Source: Collinsella sp. (GTDB lineage: Bacteria; Actinomycetota; Coriobacteriia; Coriobacteriales; Coriobacteriaceae). From it: DNA of 64,000 bases. The notes beneath the pieces are model-generated. The model was not told the origin of the DNA and made no database searches. It saw only the letters and a list, made by a program, of their open reading frames with translations. Both the position numbers and the translations under genes were made by a program. Every line of letters starts with the position of its first letter. Position 1 is the first letter of the stretch. The DNA lies in contig DXMA01000003.1 in the NCBI GenBank assembly GCA_019414445.1, positions 109,200-173,199 of the forward strand. Reading direction: 5' to 3'. This document shows positions 1 through 8,668 of this stretch, piece after piece.

Positions 1-521
1 AGTAAATCTCCGGCAACATCAAACCCTATGAGATGGCAGCGCCTTGCCACAACGCAATAGGGAACAGCCTCGTGGGCCATGAGAAGCGATTCGACCATGT
101 CTGCTGGATAGATGAGATCATCGTCCGCCGTGATAATGAGCGAGTCCGGGAACTCTTGAAATGCGAAGAGATATTTCTTGTGCGGCCCCAAATCCTCGTA
201 ACCCATTCTGATTTCAAGACCATATTGTTCAAGGTCAAGCAAATCATCGGAAAGCGTGTCCCTTTGGATAGACTCATCAAGATAAAGCAGAACCTTTGAG
301 GGTCTCACTGATTGCATGAGTAGGGAACGGATGGCCATATGGACCGCATTGAGACGCGCCCCATAGCTTGTAAGAGATATATATGTATTATTGCTGATGG
401 GCGCGCTCATGTAAGGGCGAAAATCAAATTTACTGACCTCACGCAGCCTGGAACGCCTCTCAATCTCGAACCTAACAAGCGAAGGGTGCCTAACACAGCG
501 AGCGGCTTTTCTTAATAACAT
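1..521 (-). CDS. Glycosyltransferase, C-terminus cut by window edge
   Basis: The frame is open from an ATG at 521 to base 1 (173 codons). An AGGA ribosome site lies seven bases before the ATG, and the gene starts just after the upstream glycosyltransferase ends. The protein reads SLTSYGARLNAVHMAI, LYLDES, LGPHKKYLFA and LIITADDDLIYP. This pattern is typical of a GT-A-like glycosyltransferase family common in capsule loci, with TADDD as the probable metal/nucleotide-sugar motif. It is the last gene visible in the leftward polysaccharide operon. Donor and acceptor sugars cannot be told from sequence. Confidence 0.75.
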   Translation of the reverse strand, partial: MLLRKAARCVRHPSLVRFEIERRSRLREVSKFDFRPYMSAPISNNTYISLTSYGARLNAVHMAIRSLLMQSVRPSKVLLYLDESIQRDTLSDDLLDLEQYGLEIRMGYEDLGPHKKYLFAFQEFPDSLIITADDDLIYPADMVESLLMAHEAVPYCVVARRCHLIGFDVAGDL

Positions 522-528
522 GCAATTC

Positions 529-1479
529 CTAACCACGATGAGCATTAAGTTTCTTAAGAGCCTGCTTCGCATTGTGACCAACAACGCGATATGCTTTATG
601 TATAAAAGCAAAGGGAGCAAGCGCAAACGAGGATAACAGCTGGACTGCGCCCTCAGCACTCGCGTTCATTCCAACGAGCATCATGCCGACGCGATAGTGC
701 ATCGCATGCTCTACACGACGCCTTTGGTTGAGCGTAAACACCCCAGAATACTCCCGTATGAGCCGATCATAGTTCAGCTCCCCCGCCAAAGACTTGCCGC
801 TCGTGCTTATCCTCACCGTCCCTAAGTCATCGTAGTAGACTGAGAGCACCTCGGGGACGCATCTAATCTGGAAGCCCGCTATCAAAAGCTTGAACATGAG
901 AATGGAGTCCTGCTTCGCAGGCGTATCGCTGAAGCAACCGACGCTCCGTAACGCATCCTTGCGCGCCAGCCATTGGCTCGTCGCCGCAATACAGCCGCAG
1001 TAGGCCTGCTCGAAAACAGGCACCCCGTTGCAGACTCGGCGGTAGTAAATCTCTGTACCATCGGACTGGACGCCCTTGCAGTGCGCATAGGTCAACGACA
1101 CATTAGGATCGGACATTGGTTCCATCTGCAGCTCTAGCTTGCGCGGTAGAAACTCATCATCATCGTCAAGAAAGGCAACAAAATCGGCCTTTGAAGCATC
1201 GATGCCAGTGTTACGCGCAAGCGATCCGCCTCCGTTTTTTTCGCGAACGACATAGCGCAATTCAACGCCCGGCCGAGTCTCGAATGCAAGAACACGAGCT
1301 TGAGTCTCAAGCTGTTGATTCGTGCCTTTACCATTGTCATCTACGACAACAATCTCGATATTAGAGTAAGTCTGGGAATTGACACTTTCCAATGCCCGAG
1401 TCAGCATGTCAGAACGTGAATATGTCGGGATCACGACACTGACTAATGGGGCGTTTGAATTCACTGAAGGCATCACCAT
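529..1479 (-). CDS. Family 2 glycosyltransferase
   Basis: About 316 residues. The N-terminal GT-A domain has VSVVIPTYSRSDML, IVVVDDNGKG and the DxD-type motif FVAFLDDDDEF, followed by a helical C-terminal region. This is the usual layout of inverting GT2 enzymes that add single sugars to lipid-linked repeat units at the cytoplasmic membrane face. I place the start at the ATG at 1479, because GAAGGG lies eight bases upstream and the previous reading frame stops one base before it. An in-frame start at 1551 would overlap that frame by about 70 bases. The sugar specificity is not inferable. Confidence 0.85.
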   Translation of the reverse strand: MVMPSVNSNAPLVSVVIPTYSRSDMLTRALESVNSQTYSNIEIVVVDDNGKGTNQQLETQARVLAFETRPGVELRYVVREKNGGGSLARNTGIDASKADFVAFLDDDDEFLPRKLELQMEPMSDPNVSLTYAHCKGVQSDGTEIYYRRVCNGVPVFEQAYCGCIAATSQWLARKDALRSVGCFSDTPAKQDSILMFKLLIAGFQIRCVPEVLSVYYDDLGTVRISTSGKSLAGELNYDRLIREYSGVFTLNQRRRVEHAMHYRVGMMLVGMNASAEGAVQLLSSFALAPFAFIHKAYRVVGHNAKQALKKLNAHRG

Positions 1480-1480
1480 C

Positions 1481-1768
1481 TCATAAACCCTTCGGGCCGA
1501 TAACGTCACTGACTGCGGAGTCGACAGAGTCATTTTTAGAGGTGCGTTCACCCAGCAGATTAAGCACTAAGCAAAATAAAGCCATAACGTGGTAGACATC
1601 CGGAATATTGGCCATGCCGTTAAAGGTCGAGAAGTAAGTAAGCATTAAAATTCCCATGAACAGAACAGAATAGTTTCCCGTTGCAACAGAGTTCTTAATT
1701 GATGGCAGCAAGATAAGAAACGCTGCACCAACTGCAAATACAAGTCCAAATTTAAATGCGAGCGTCAA
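1481..1768 (-). pseudogene. Remnant of a membrane protein (probable O-antigen polymerase C-terminus)
   Basis: A 95-codon frame beginning with a TTG that lacks a ribosome site. An in-frame stop lies only a few codons upstream of that TTG. It encodes two or three hydrophobic segments (for example FGLVFAVGAAFLILLP and VYHVMALFCLVLNLLG) and a polar tail. Such an ending is typical of Wzy/O-antigen ligase-like proteins. A complete Wzy-like gene lies just upstream at 1990-3132, so this is best read as the surviving C-terminal piece of a second, decayed polymerase. A genuine small membrane protein cannot be excluded, since its stop is tightly coupled to the next glycosyltransferase. Confidence 0.5.
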
Positions 1769-1989
1769 GGAGGGAAGACGTCAGTGCACTCGGCACAATG
1801 GCATTTACCGAGAGAATCAATCGTTGTTTTTAGGCACTCGATTCTATTCAACGTTGTAATCGCAACAGGTGCAAAGATGCCTTTGCTAGATGAATACGAT
1901 ATTTCTTGTGACATGGTAAGCTATTCCCATCACGAACAAGGTTTCAAGGTTTTATAAAGTAGATTGTTTATTCAGGACGCAGCCCTGCT
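1769..1989. other. Non-coding gap, possible decayed gene
   Basis: About 220 bases between the polymerase gene and the membrane-protein remnant. No open frame of useful length, tRNA or terminator is apparent. It plausibly holds the eroded upstream part of the gene whose tail survives at 1481-1768. Confidence 0.4.
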
Positions 1990-3132
1990 TCACATATCAA
2001 AATGCCCATTAAAGCTAAGTAATGGAACAAGCAGAAATAAGGATGGATTGACAGCAGCAGCCGGGTAAAAACTTTCACTCAGAGCTGTAATCATGTAAAT
2101 AACCACAAATGCAAGAGATGCCCAATCGCGTGTTTCTTTAAGCCGTTTAACAATTAACTGCATTGATCCGAATAGCAAAATGAAGGCAATTAATCCGTAG
2201 GCAACGAAGACGAAGACGTAGCTATTGTCAAAATTACCCTCTGAGGTCAGCATGCCATGACCGAATAGGCTTGCCGTGTAGTTACTGAGAAAGAAGTTGT
2301 TGTAATAGATACGACCCTGAAAAATCCTATCGAGAACGCCGACAAAACCGTTTCTCCCATAGAGCAACGCAGTGCCGAACGAAAATGCGATAAGAAGCGG
2401 GAGCACGGCCGTTGAGAACCTGACGAACAGTTCCCTTATCTTCCCTGAATGCTGAAGTACATAGAACAGGAGCAGACCACCCGTGCCGAGGAACAGGCCG
2501 ATGTAACTGCCCGTGATGTATTCACACAAGATGTTCAAAACGGCAAACACGAGGTAGACGATAATTCCGCAATTTCCCCTTTTCATATAGAGCGTCAAGA
2601 AGACGACCGTGAGAAAAGACAAGTGCATGACGTTGGTAGAGGAGCCGTTTACAAGGACTCGCTGAATGTATGTGTCTGTCGCCATTTTATAATACTGGTA
2701 AAATTCAACTTCAAAAATACCCGTAGCGGCAAACAGCACTACGAAAAGAAGTCCTACGATTTTCGCGGTCAGAAATGTAAGTAGCACCCTCTTGATATCA
2801 ATGTCCTTGGCGCCAACCAACAGCATGACCGTAAGTAGCAGGGTGAACCGTTTGCTAACAACCAACTCGATGACGCCGAGGGCTGCAAGACCCATTGCAA
2901 TCAAGAAGAAGCGCGGATCAAAGTCCATAGCAAGAAACCTAATAACCGCGAATGCGGCACCGAGCCCGACGCAGGCGACATAAATATCGTCACCAGCGCT
3001 CAGGCCAAGCGTGCTCATAAACACGACCGAGAAAAGATACGCGCAGTACAGAAGGTCCACGACTCTCATGGAGGAAACGTTCCCCGCATTCATGTCGGTG
3101 TATTGCTTTATGGCAGCCTTGCGCTTAATCAA
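1990..3132 (-). CDS. Wzy-like polysaccharide polymerase
   Basis: 380 residues with roughly ten or eleven hydrophobic segments throughout and a longer extracytoplasmic loop around residues 255-300 (GRIYYNNFFLSNYTASLFGH). The C-terminal GHG/D-N-S region (FGHGMLTSEGNFDNSYV) is typical of the O-antigen polymerase family. Such proteins join lipid-linked repeat units at the outer face of the cytoplasmic membrane. Its start overlaps the stop of the upstream glycosyltransferase by four bases (ATGA), so the two are translationally coupled. The family assignment rests on topology and context, because Wzy proteins share little sequence. Confidence 0.7.
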   Translation of the reverse strand: MIKRKAAIKQYTDMNAGNVSSMRVVDLLYCAYLFSVVFMSTLGLSAGDDIYVACVGLGAAFAVIRFLAMDFDPRFFLIAMGLAALGVIELVVSKRFTLLLTVMLLVGAKDIDIKRVLLTFLTAKIVGLLFVVLFAATGIFEVEFYQYYKMATDTYIQRVLVNGSSTNVMHLSFLTVVFLTLYMKRGNCGIIVYLVFAVLNILCEYITGSYIGLFLGTGGLLLFYVLQHSGKIRELFVRFSTAVLPLLIAFSFGTALLYGRNGFVGVLDRIFQGRIYYNNFFLSNYTASLFGHGMLTSEGNFDNSYVFVFVAYGLIAFILLFGSMQLIVKRLKETRDWASLAFVVIYMITALSESFYPAAAVNPSLFLLVPLLSFNGHFDM

Positions 3133-4025
3133 GATACTTTCCTTCCAAAACGTCTCCTTTCGACCAGCACAGACAAGGGGAATACAAGGAGGGCAAATAC
3201 CCTATTAGAATCGATTCCGGAGAAGACGGGCTCAGCGACCGCCATGTTCAGGGACTCGATTCCGACGAGGGCCGAAATTCTTTCCCTCAGCGCTCGGACG
3301 CTCGAGTACCGCCTGGCAGATTCATGTCGCTTGACAAGTGCCATGCGCGTACCCACGGGGCTGCCCAGCCAATTCTTCCAGATGTTTTTGGTGAGACCTT
3401 CCTCGAGGTATTCACATCTGTAGAAGGGTTCGTTGTGCACGCAAAACAGCTCGGGAGCAACGAAGTCGTAGTAAGCCGAGCCTTCAGGAATGAAACGCTC
3501 GCCCTGAACAACGGGAAATGGATGCCGCCTTAAAACATCAGTGTTAAAAACAATCGCCGTCTCGATGACGAGACCGTATTTCATGCGCATATCGGCAAGC
3601 TCAATCTTGTCAGCACCATCGGGAAACCATGTATCCAAGGCTGTTTGCGCAGCAAACAGCCTTGGATACAGAAGACCTTCTTCCGTATCCAAAGCTGTTA
3701 CGTCGTGCAAGATAGTCTCCACTGCGTTGGGCTCAAGCCAGTCGTCCGAGTCAACGCAAATAAAATACTCTCCAGATGCCTCAGCAGCACCAAGATTATG
3801 TGCAACGTGTTTTCCAGAGTTCGGCTGTTTGATATATCGAATAGGAAAGGGCGACGTGTCTAACCAAGAGATAACCATGTTCTCAGTATCGTCAGTCGAT
3901 CCATCATCCACAATGAGCCATTCGAATCGAAAGTCGGTCTGAGATATTAGTGATGAATACAGGCGCTCAAGCTCATTAATACGATTATAGGTCGGTGTAA
4001 ATATCGTTAATAATGCGTTGCCCAT
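3129..4025 (-). CDS. Family 2 glycosyltransferase
   Basis: 298 residues. The N-terminal GT-A fold shows LLTIFTPTYNRINELERL, WLIVDDGSTDDTENM and the DxD region YFICVDSDDWLEPNA. The C-terminal half (for example GEAFIPEG-like and YLEEGLTKN segments) matches cytoplasmic capsule glycosyltransferases. The ATG at 4025 overlaps the stop of the GT32 gene by one base (TAATG), and its own stop overlaps the polymerase start. It probably extends the lipid-linked repeat unit. The donor sugar is unknown. Confidence 0.88.
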   Translation of the reverse strand: MGNALLTIFTPTYNRINELERLYSSLISQTDFRFEWLIVDDGSTDDTENMVISWLDTSPFPIRYIKQPNSGKHVAHNLGAAEASGEYFICVDSDDWLEPNAVETILHDVTALDTEEGLLYPRLFAAQTALDTWFPDGADKIELADMRMKYGLVIETAIVFNTDVLRRHPFPVVQGERFIPEGSAYYDFVAPELFCVHNEPFYRCEYLEEGLTKNIWKNWLGSPVGTRMALVKRHESARRYSSVRALRERISALVGIESLNMAVAEPVFSGIDSNRVFALLVFPLSVLVERRRFGRKVS

Positions 4026-4768
4026 TAACGAACACCCTTAATTATGTTCTTAAACGCCTTGAAAAGAATAACCCCTCTAGGGCCAACCGCTCTCATAACT
4101 TTATGCTTAAAATGCGTCGCCGGTCCAGCCCATGATCCGTCGAAATGATGAATGGCATACGTATTTTCAGTTACGTTAATCTCATGCGTAAGGAAATCCT
4201 TTGGGCAAAAATATTCACTTGGATAAATAGTTATCCCAGCAACTTCTTGGATGCCAGGTTTATCTTCAAGTCCAAGACCTTTAAGAATATCAGTTGTACG
4301 AACAACGACAGTGGTCTGGTCGTAGACACCACCAGTCTTTATAAAGTGATCAGACTCATAGGAATCGAGGATAGTCTTGTAGAGGCCAAGCCCCGGATTG
4401 GCCGCAAGGCCAAGCCCCGGAGCGACAGCGCCGGCAGCACCAGAGCTGAAATCCTGTTCAAAACCCATAAAAGGGCCCCTTTGAATAATTTCATCGAGAG
4501 GCTTCAAAAGCTCGACATCAGTATCTAAGTAGACCCCTCCATGCTCATACAAAATCTTGAATCGCGCATAGTCGCTTGCAAATGCCCATTTCTTTACGCT
4601 TATAGCTTCGCGAACATAATCACAGCAATCAGTATCAAAGTTTGATTCGTCCCAACGAACGATCTCGTAGCCTGGCATATATTTTTCCCATGAAGCAATG
4701 CAGCGTTCAGCTAGAGGGGGAAGCGGATTACCGCCAAACCAAATGTAATGAATCTTCTTGGGTATCAT
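4025..4768 (-). CDS. GT32-family glycosyltransferase (capsular polysaccharide type)
   Basis: 247 residues. The start IPKKIHYIWFGGNPLP, the ARFKILYEHGGVYLDTD stretch with its DxD metal site (DTD at about residue 86), and LLKPLDEIIQRGPFMGFE are hallmarks of the OCH1/GT32-like 'DXD sugar-binding' enzymes found in capsule loci. I chose the ATG at 4768, which has GAGGAG nine bases upstream. A TTG at 4786 is in frame but poorly placed. The gene begins four bases after the preceding stop. Confidence 0.87.
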   Translation of the reverse strand: MIPKKIHYIWFGGNPLPPLAERCIASWEKYMPGYEIVRWDESNFDTDCCDYVREAISVKKWAFASDYARFKILYEHGGVYLDTDVELLKPLDEIIQRGPFMGFEQDFSSGAAGAVAPGLGLAANPGLGLYKTILDSYESDHFIKTGGVYDQTTVVVRTTDILKGLGLEDKPGIQEVAGITIYPSEYFCPKDFLTHEINVTENTYAIHHFDGSWAGPATHFKHKVMRAVGPRGVILFKAFKNIIKGVR

Positions 4769-4772
4769 GGGG

Positions 4773-5258
4773 TTAAAGCTCCTCAATCAAACCACAGAGC
4801 TCCTTACAGAACTCTAAGTTATGGCTCTTAAAATAGGTTCCGCATGAAAGTTCACGGGCTCGTTCTATTGCTTGAGGCAGCTCTTTAACGTCATAAATAG
4901 GCACGATACCGCCCTGGCGCTCCGCCACAATGCGAACGAAATCCGCTTGATGATCATTCACGTGTTCGCCAAGGTCCCCTCGACGCGGAACAACAACAGG
5001 GACCTTCCCGGCCGCCATCGCCTCAATGAAGCTCGAAGGGCCACCATGCGTAATCACCACATCCGCAACTTCCATATAATTCTTCATCTGATGGAACGGC
5101 ACAAAACGCGAGTGATCACAATGGATAGGCTCATATGTTGAATAGCCTGTCTGAATGAAAACCGGTTCCGTAAGTATCCCGTCCGCCCTGAGTTCGTCGA
5201 CAGCCTTGACCAAGCGATTGAACTGCTGCTCGTGGGTGCCCACGGTAACGAAAATCAT
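4773..5258 (-). CDS. Alg13/PssE-like glycosyltransferase catalytic subunit
   Basis: 161 residues beginning MIFVTVGTHEQQFNRLVKA, the signature of the GT28 C-terminal (Alg13/EpsF/PssE) half-enzyme. VITHGGPSSFIEAMAAGK is the nucleotide-sugar binding element, followed by VVVPRRGDLGEHVNDHQ. Such proteins lack their own membrane anchor and work with an Alg14-like partner, which is encoded immediately upstream. The start at 5258 has an AAGAAG-type ribosome site. In pneumococcal loci the same order (primase, Alg14-like, Alg13-like) adds the second sugar to the lipid-linked first sugar. That role is inferred here by analogy. Confidence 0.87.
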   Translation of the reverse strand: MIFVTVGTHEQQFNRLVKAVDELRADGILTEPVFIQTGYSTYEPIHCDHSRFVPFHQMKNYMEVADVVITHGGPSSFIEAMAAGKVPVVVPRRGDLGEHVNDHQADFVRIVAERQGGIVPIYDVKELPQAIERARELSCGTYFKSHNLEFCKELCGLIEEL

Positions 5259-5269
5259 TCGACCACTTC

Positions 5270-5737
5270 TTAGAAAATCGAGCCGAGGTTCACGGCGTGC
5301 TTGTATGCTTCCAGTTGCTCCGGCCACTGGACAACGAACAGGTCAGCGATCCCGTTGAGCATCCGACCTGTCATGGTCGGCTTATCCACGCGGTCGAACA
5401 CCTCTACGTAAACGCATTTGGCACCCAGCAGCTTGCCCAGTACGAAGAAAGGAACTGCCACGGCAGCTCCAGACGAGATAATTAGGTTAGGACGCTCCTT
5501 GCGGAGCACCTTCCAGGCGAGAACCGTGTTCTTCAGCAGGTTCGGGATGTTGCGGTTCGTCGGATAGTGGCAATGGTAGACGCGCTCCCCTTCCAGAAGA
5601 GAATTCACGTCCTCCTTGTCGAAGGTCACCCAGAACCTATCGGCAGCTTGTGACCAAAATGGCCTCAAGAGCCACATATGAGTCAGATGTCCTCCACTTG
5701 AACTCGGGATACACACTTTGGCTTTTGAAAGATCCAT
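5270..5737 (-). CDS. Alg14/PssD-like membrane partner of the glycosyltransferase
   Basis: 155 residues. The N-terminus KVCIPSSSGGHLTHMWLLRP, LIISSGAAVAVPFFVLGKLL and CVYVEVFDRVDKPTMTGRML match the Alg14-like family, which binds the membrane and recruits the Alg13-like catalytic partner encoded next (11-base gap). The ATG lies directly after the stop of the priming transferase gene. Its length is normal for this family. Confidence 0.87.
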   Translation of the reverse strand: MDLSKAKVCIPSSSGGHLTHMWLLRPFWSQAADRFWVTFDKEDVNSLLEGERVYHCHYPTNRNIPNLLKNTVLAWKVLRKERPNLIISSGAAVAVPFFVLGKLLGAKCVYVEVFDRVDKPTMTGRMLNGIADLFVVQWPEQLEAYKHAVNLGSIF

Positions 5738-6487
5738 CTAGCACGCACCCTTTCCCGTGATCACTTCGATGATGGTGAGAGCGATAATTCTCAAATCGGT
5801 GAGGAGCCCGCGTCGCGCAATGTATTCCAGGTCGCGACGAACCATCCCGTCGAATCCGGTCGAGTTGCGCTCCGTAACCTGCCACCAGCCGGTAATTCCC
5901 GGCTTCACGGCCAGGCGCTGCAGGTCGTATTCCGTGTACTCGGCCACCTCATTCGGCAGCGGCGGACGCGGGCCCACCACGGACATCTGACCCAGAAAGA
6001 CGTTCAGGAACTGCGGGAACTCGTCGATCGAGTGCTTGCGGATGAACTTGCCGATTTTCGTTACGCGGGGGTCCTCCCTCATCTTGAACATGGCACCGGC
6101 GATCTCGTTCTGCTCCTTGAGCTCGGCCAGGCGCTCGTCGGCATCCCTGTACATGGAGCGGAACTTCCACATGCGGAAGGTGGTCAGGCTGCCGTCGGGG
6201 CGGGTCTGACCAACGCGGATCTGGCTGTAAAACGGGTTGCCCTCGCTCTCCAGGCGGATGGCGGCGGCCAACACCAGACCGGGGATCGCGATGAGGACGA
6301 GTACAACACCGCTGAAAACGATATCAAACGTGCGCTTTATGGCCCGGTAGGCCAGGCGCGAGTTGTCCCAGTCCATGATGGATTGCATGGCCCTGTAGCT
6401 GGCGGCGCCCTCACGCCGGTCCATGGCCTGAGAAATGAGCACTGCCCCCGCAGGCGCATCCGTTGCAAATTGAGTTTTATCCGACAC
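5738..6487 (-). CDS. Undecaprenyl-phosphate sugar-1-phosphate transferase (WbaP/WcaJ type)
   Basis: The gene initiates the repeat unit by moving a sugar-1-phosphate from a UDP-sugar to undecaprenyl phosphate. The catalytic domain has KRTFDIVFSGVVLVLIAIPG (membrane hairpin), NPFYSQIRVGQ, FRMWKFRSMY, VGPRPPLPNE and KPGITGWWQVTERNS, all diagnostic of the bacterial sugar transferase family. Only one membrane segment is present, so this is the short form. The start is uncertain: a GTG at 6487 has GGAAG upstream, while a TTG at 6550, three bases after the loaP stop, has no ribosome site and would add 21 residues. It is followed without a gap by the Alg14-like gene. Confidence 0.9.
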   Translation of the reverse strand: MSDKTQFATDAPAGAVLISQAMDRREGAASYRAMQSIMDWDNSRLAYRAIKRTFDIVFSGVVLVLIAIPGLVLAAAIRLESEGNPFYSQIRVGQTRPDGSLTTFRMWKFRSMYRDADERLAELKEQNEIAGAMFKMREDPRVTKIGKFIRKHSIDEFPQFLNVFLGQMSVVGPRPPLPNEVAEYTEYDLQRLAVKPGITGWWQVTERNSTGFDGMVRRDLEYIARRGLLTDLRIIALTIIEVITGKGAC

Positions 6488-6553
6488 GTTTTCTTCCAAG
6501 ACTTCGTCCCCGGGTCGGGGATCCTCCCTGTTCTGTGTAGCGGTCGCCAACAG

Positions 6554-7108
6554 CTAGGCGATCGCCTTTTTAAGGTTTCGCATTACGCGCTGCTCGGCCG
6601 AAAGCACTGCAAGGCCAACGCGCGTAGTTACGCGTCGGCCGCATAGGTCGAGCTCCAGATAAGCAGTGCTCTTGCGTCTGTTAATGGTTTTGATAAGGCC
6701 TTCGTGGCCCAACAGCGGACCAGCCGTAACTACGACCTGGTCGCCGTCTTTTAGGGCCTCGCTCATGGGTACTACGCGGTCTCCCCTATGCGTAAATCCG
6801 CCAATAAGCTGGGCCTCTTCTTTTGCCAGCGGCACAAACTGACCGTCCTGGGCAAGCACCCGGGCAAAGTCGTCCATGCGCAGCAGATACTGTTGCACGG
6901 TGCGGGGATCTGCCGTATCGCAGATAAGATATCCGGGAAAAAGCGGCTTGGTCGTATTGACCCATTCGCCGTGTACTTTGATCTCGGTTTGAAATTGGGG
7001 ATAAAAGAGCTCCTGCATGGCGCCCGCTGGCACCACACGCTCGATGCGCTCGCGCATTACGTCTTCGCGACCGTTAATGACCTGAATCACATACCAGACG
7101 AGCACCAC
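6554..7108 (-). CDS. loaP: LoaP/NusG-family transcription antiterminator
   Basis: About 184 residues. The N-terminal NGN domain starts WYVIQVINGREDVMRERI and contains the family LFPGYLICDT segment. The C-terminal KOW domain is LKDGDQVVVTAGPLLGHEG. It is a specialised NusG paralogue of the LoaP/RfaH/UpxY kind: these load onto RNA polymerase in the leader of a long operon and suppress termination. Being first in a polysaccharide operon is the classic position. The start is one of two adjacent GTG codons (7108 or 7105) after AAGGGG. The housekeeping NusG would lie near rplK, so this is the dedicated copy. LoaP rather than UpxY is inferred from length and phylum. Confidence 0.82.
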   Translation of the reverse strand: MVLVWYVIQVINGREDVMRERIERVVPAGAMQELFYPQFQTEIKVHGEWVNTTKPLFPGYLICDTADPRTVQQYLLRMDDFARVLAQDGQFVPLAKEEAQLIGGFTHRGDRVVPMSEALKDGDQVVVTAGPLLGHEGLIKTINRRKSTAYLELDLCGRRVTTRVGLAVLSAEQRVMRNLKKAIA

Positions 7109-7831
7109 CCCCTTGCTGTCTTACGTGTGGCTCACGGGGTTTGGGTATGGCTTCGCCAGGGCGCTTATGCGCGAAGGCGCTCCATATTCAAACCCTGAGC
7201 CCAGTCAGACAAGCACGTGGCTCTGCCCCACCGTGAACGGTATGTATAAGCGCAGTTGCTAGAGATGCGGCTGTGTATCGCAAAAAGACCGCGTCTCCAG
7301 CTGGCTGCATGCGAATCAGTCAAGCGGGAACAAAACTGGACCGCACGCAAACAGCTGTAAAACTGCTTCTTATTGGCATGCATGCTAATAATTGCATCAT
7401 GGAATTACCCAATACAAATTAATAACGTCGCATAACTTCTTTATTGGAGCTCGTGGTGTTTCTGGCACCGCCGTTACGGCCGGATGCTGATCGACCCTGC
7501 GCTTAGCGACTTGCTGGAGCCGCGAGCACAGTTGAACTCATGTAACGTTAAGTATCCTAGCACAAGCTGGTAACGAAACTGATTTGGCTTGTGGTGGACA
7601 ACATATCGTTCATTTAGCGTGTTCAAGGGTGTTGTTTTGGAATGTTGTTCACGTTGGCGCAGGTTATTGTGGTGCTGGCAATAATTGGGAGCGTTCCTGA
7701 AGCCCAACTGAAGCAGCGAGCTGCACTGGTAATTGCGTTTGGATAACAAACTATGTACAGACATGGGAAATAAATTGTGCAACTTTTTGTTGATGTGGGT
7801 ATGGGTTTGTGGCGCGAGGTATTTTGGCATG
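7109..7831. other. Long intergenic leader upstream of the polysaccharide operon
   Basis: About 720 bases without a convincing gene. It should contain the promoter and the untranslated leader of the loaP-polysaccharide operon (minus strand). The stretch 7380-7450 is A+T-rich, but I found no promoter with good spacing and no JUMPstart-like element. An open frame over 7474-7989 reads through the tRNA-Ala gene and is not protein coding. Confidence 0.5.
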
Positions 7832-7857
7832 AAAAAAGCCTTCGGAATTCCGAAGGC
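7832..7857 (-). terminator. Rho-independent terminator of tRNA-Ala
   Basis: On the minus strand the arms GCCTTCGGAA and TTCCGAAGGC form a 10-bp palindromic stem (7838-7857) followed by six T residues (7832-7837). It lies 14 bases downstream of the tRNA-Ala 3' end. Confidence 0.85.
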
Positions 7858-7871
7858 CTTTACATTCACGA

Positions 7872-7947
7872 TGGTGGAGACGAGGGGAATCGAACCCCTG
7901 ACCTCTTGACTGCCAGTCAAGCGCTCTCCCAGCTGAGCTACGCCCCC
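7872..7947 (-). tRNA. tRNA-Ala(GGC)
   Basis: A full 76-nt cloverleaf with encoded CCA. The acceptor stem GGGGGCG pairs with CGTCTCC and contains the G3-U70 pair that identifies alanine tRNAs. The D arm is GCTCAGCTGGGAGAGC, the anticodon arm CTTGA-CTGGCAG-TCAAG gives anticodon GGC, and the T arm is AGGGG-TTCGAAC-CCCT. Confidence 0.97.
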
Positions 7948-8017
7948 GTGACGAGGAGATACTATAGGAGAAGTTGGCGCGACGTGCAAGGACTTTTTTG
8001 GGTCAGATTATAAATGC

Positions 8018-8668
8018 CTATTGATATAGGTAAGATATGGCGGTGCCGGTGTGGACTTGGATCGTGGCTGTTGACCTGACGACGTTGCTAATGCCCGTGT
8101 CGGCCAACAAGCCCAGCGGGGCGTGATCTAGTTCCCATTCTAGGCCGTGTTCGCTTACCTCTGTATTGGGGGCAATGGCGATGATGGAGAACGTCTTGTC
8201 CTCGGCGCTCTCGATGGTCCACGACTCACCTCCGTGAAGGATGCGGGCGACCACCTTGTCCTCGACAATCCAGACAGGGGCATCCTCGTAACCCGCGAGC
8301 AGCCCCAGTACGGATAGCGCCATATCAGGACGACCGCCAGTGGCGCAGGTCGTAACCACCTCGGCACCCGGCCAGCGACGGCGGACGGAATCGAGCGCCA
8401 GCGCCAGATCGGTATAGTCCTTGTAGGGGTCGCGGCGCTCCACCTCAAAGGCTTCGGCGGCATCGACTAGTGCGCGACCCGCATCACTCACCGTGTCGGC
8501 ATCCCCCACATACACGTCGCAGCCCAGCCCCGCGCCCAACAGCGCATCGAGACCGCGGTCCACGGCGACAACGTGATCGCACTCCCCTGCTAGCCTACGC
8601 AACAGATCCGCGCTCGCCACCACGGGCGAGCCGCAGACCACTAATACCTTGCAAGCCACGGGCCTCAC
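8018..8668 (-). CDS. thiN: Thiamine pyrophosphokinase
   Basis: 216 residues. It transfers pyrophosphate from ATP to thiamine to give thiamine diphosphate in the cytosol. The N-terminal catalytic domain shows VAVDRGLDALL, the acidic YVGDADTVS motif, RDPYKDYTDLALAL and ATGGRPDMALS, the conserved order of the family. The C-terminal beta domain begins around residue 140. The GTG start at 8668 directly follows the stop of the HAD gene, with GAAGG just upstream. The pair is probably one transcript. Confidence 0.9.
   Translation of the reverse strand: MRPVACKVLVVCGSPVVASADLLRRLAGECDHVVAVDRGLDALLGAGLGCDVYVGDADTVSDAGRALVDAAEAFEVERRDPYKDYTDLALALDSVRRRWPGAEVVTTCATGGRPDMALSVLGLLAGYEDAPVWIVEDKVVARILHGGESWTIESAEDKTFSIIAIAPNTEVSEHGLEWELDHAPLGLLADTGISNVVRSTATIQVHTGTAISYLYQ

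Noticed and set aside
7474..7989. A 171-codon minus-strand frame
   Set aside because: Its first part is the translation of the tRNA-Ala gene (the GGVAQLGERLTGSQ pattern), and the rest has no homology that I recognise.
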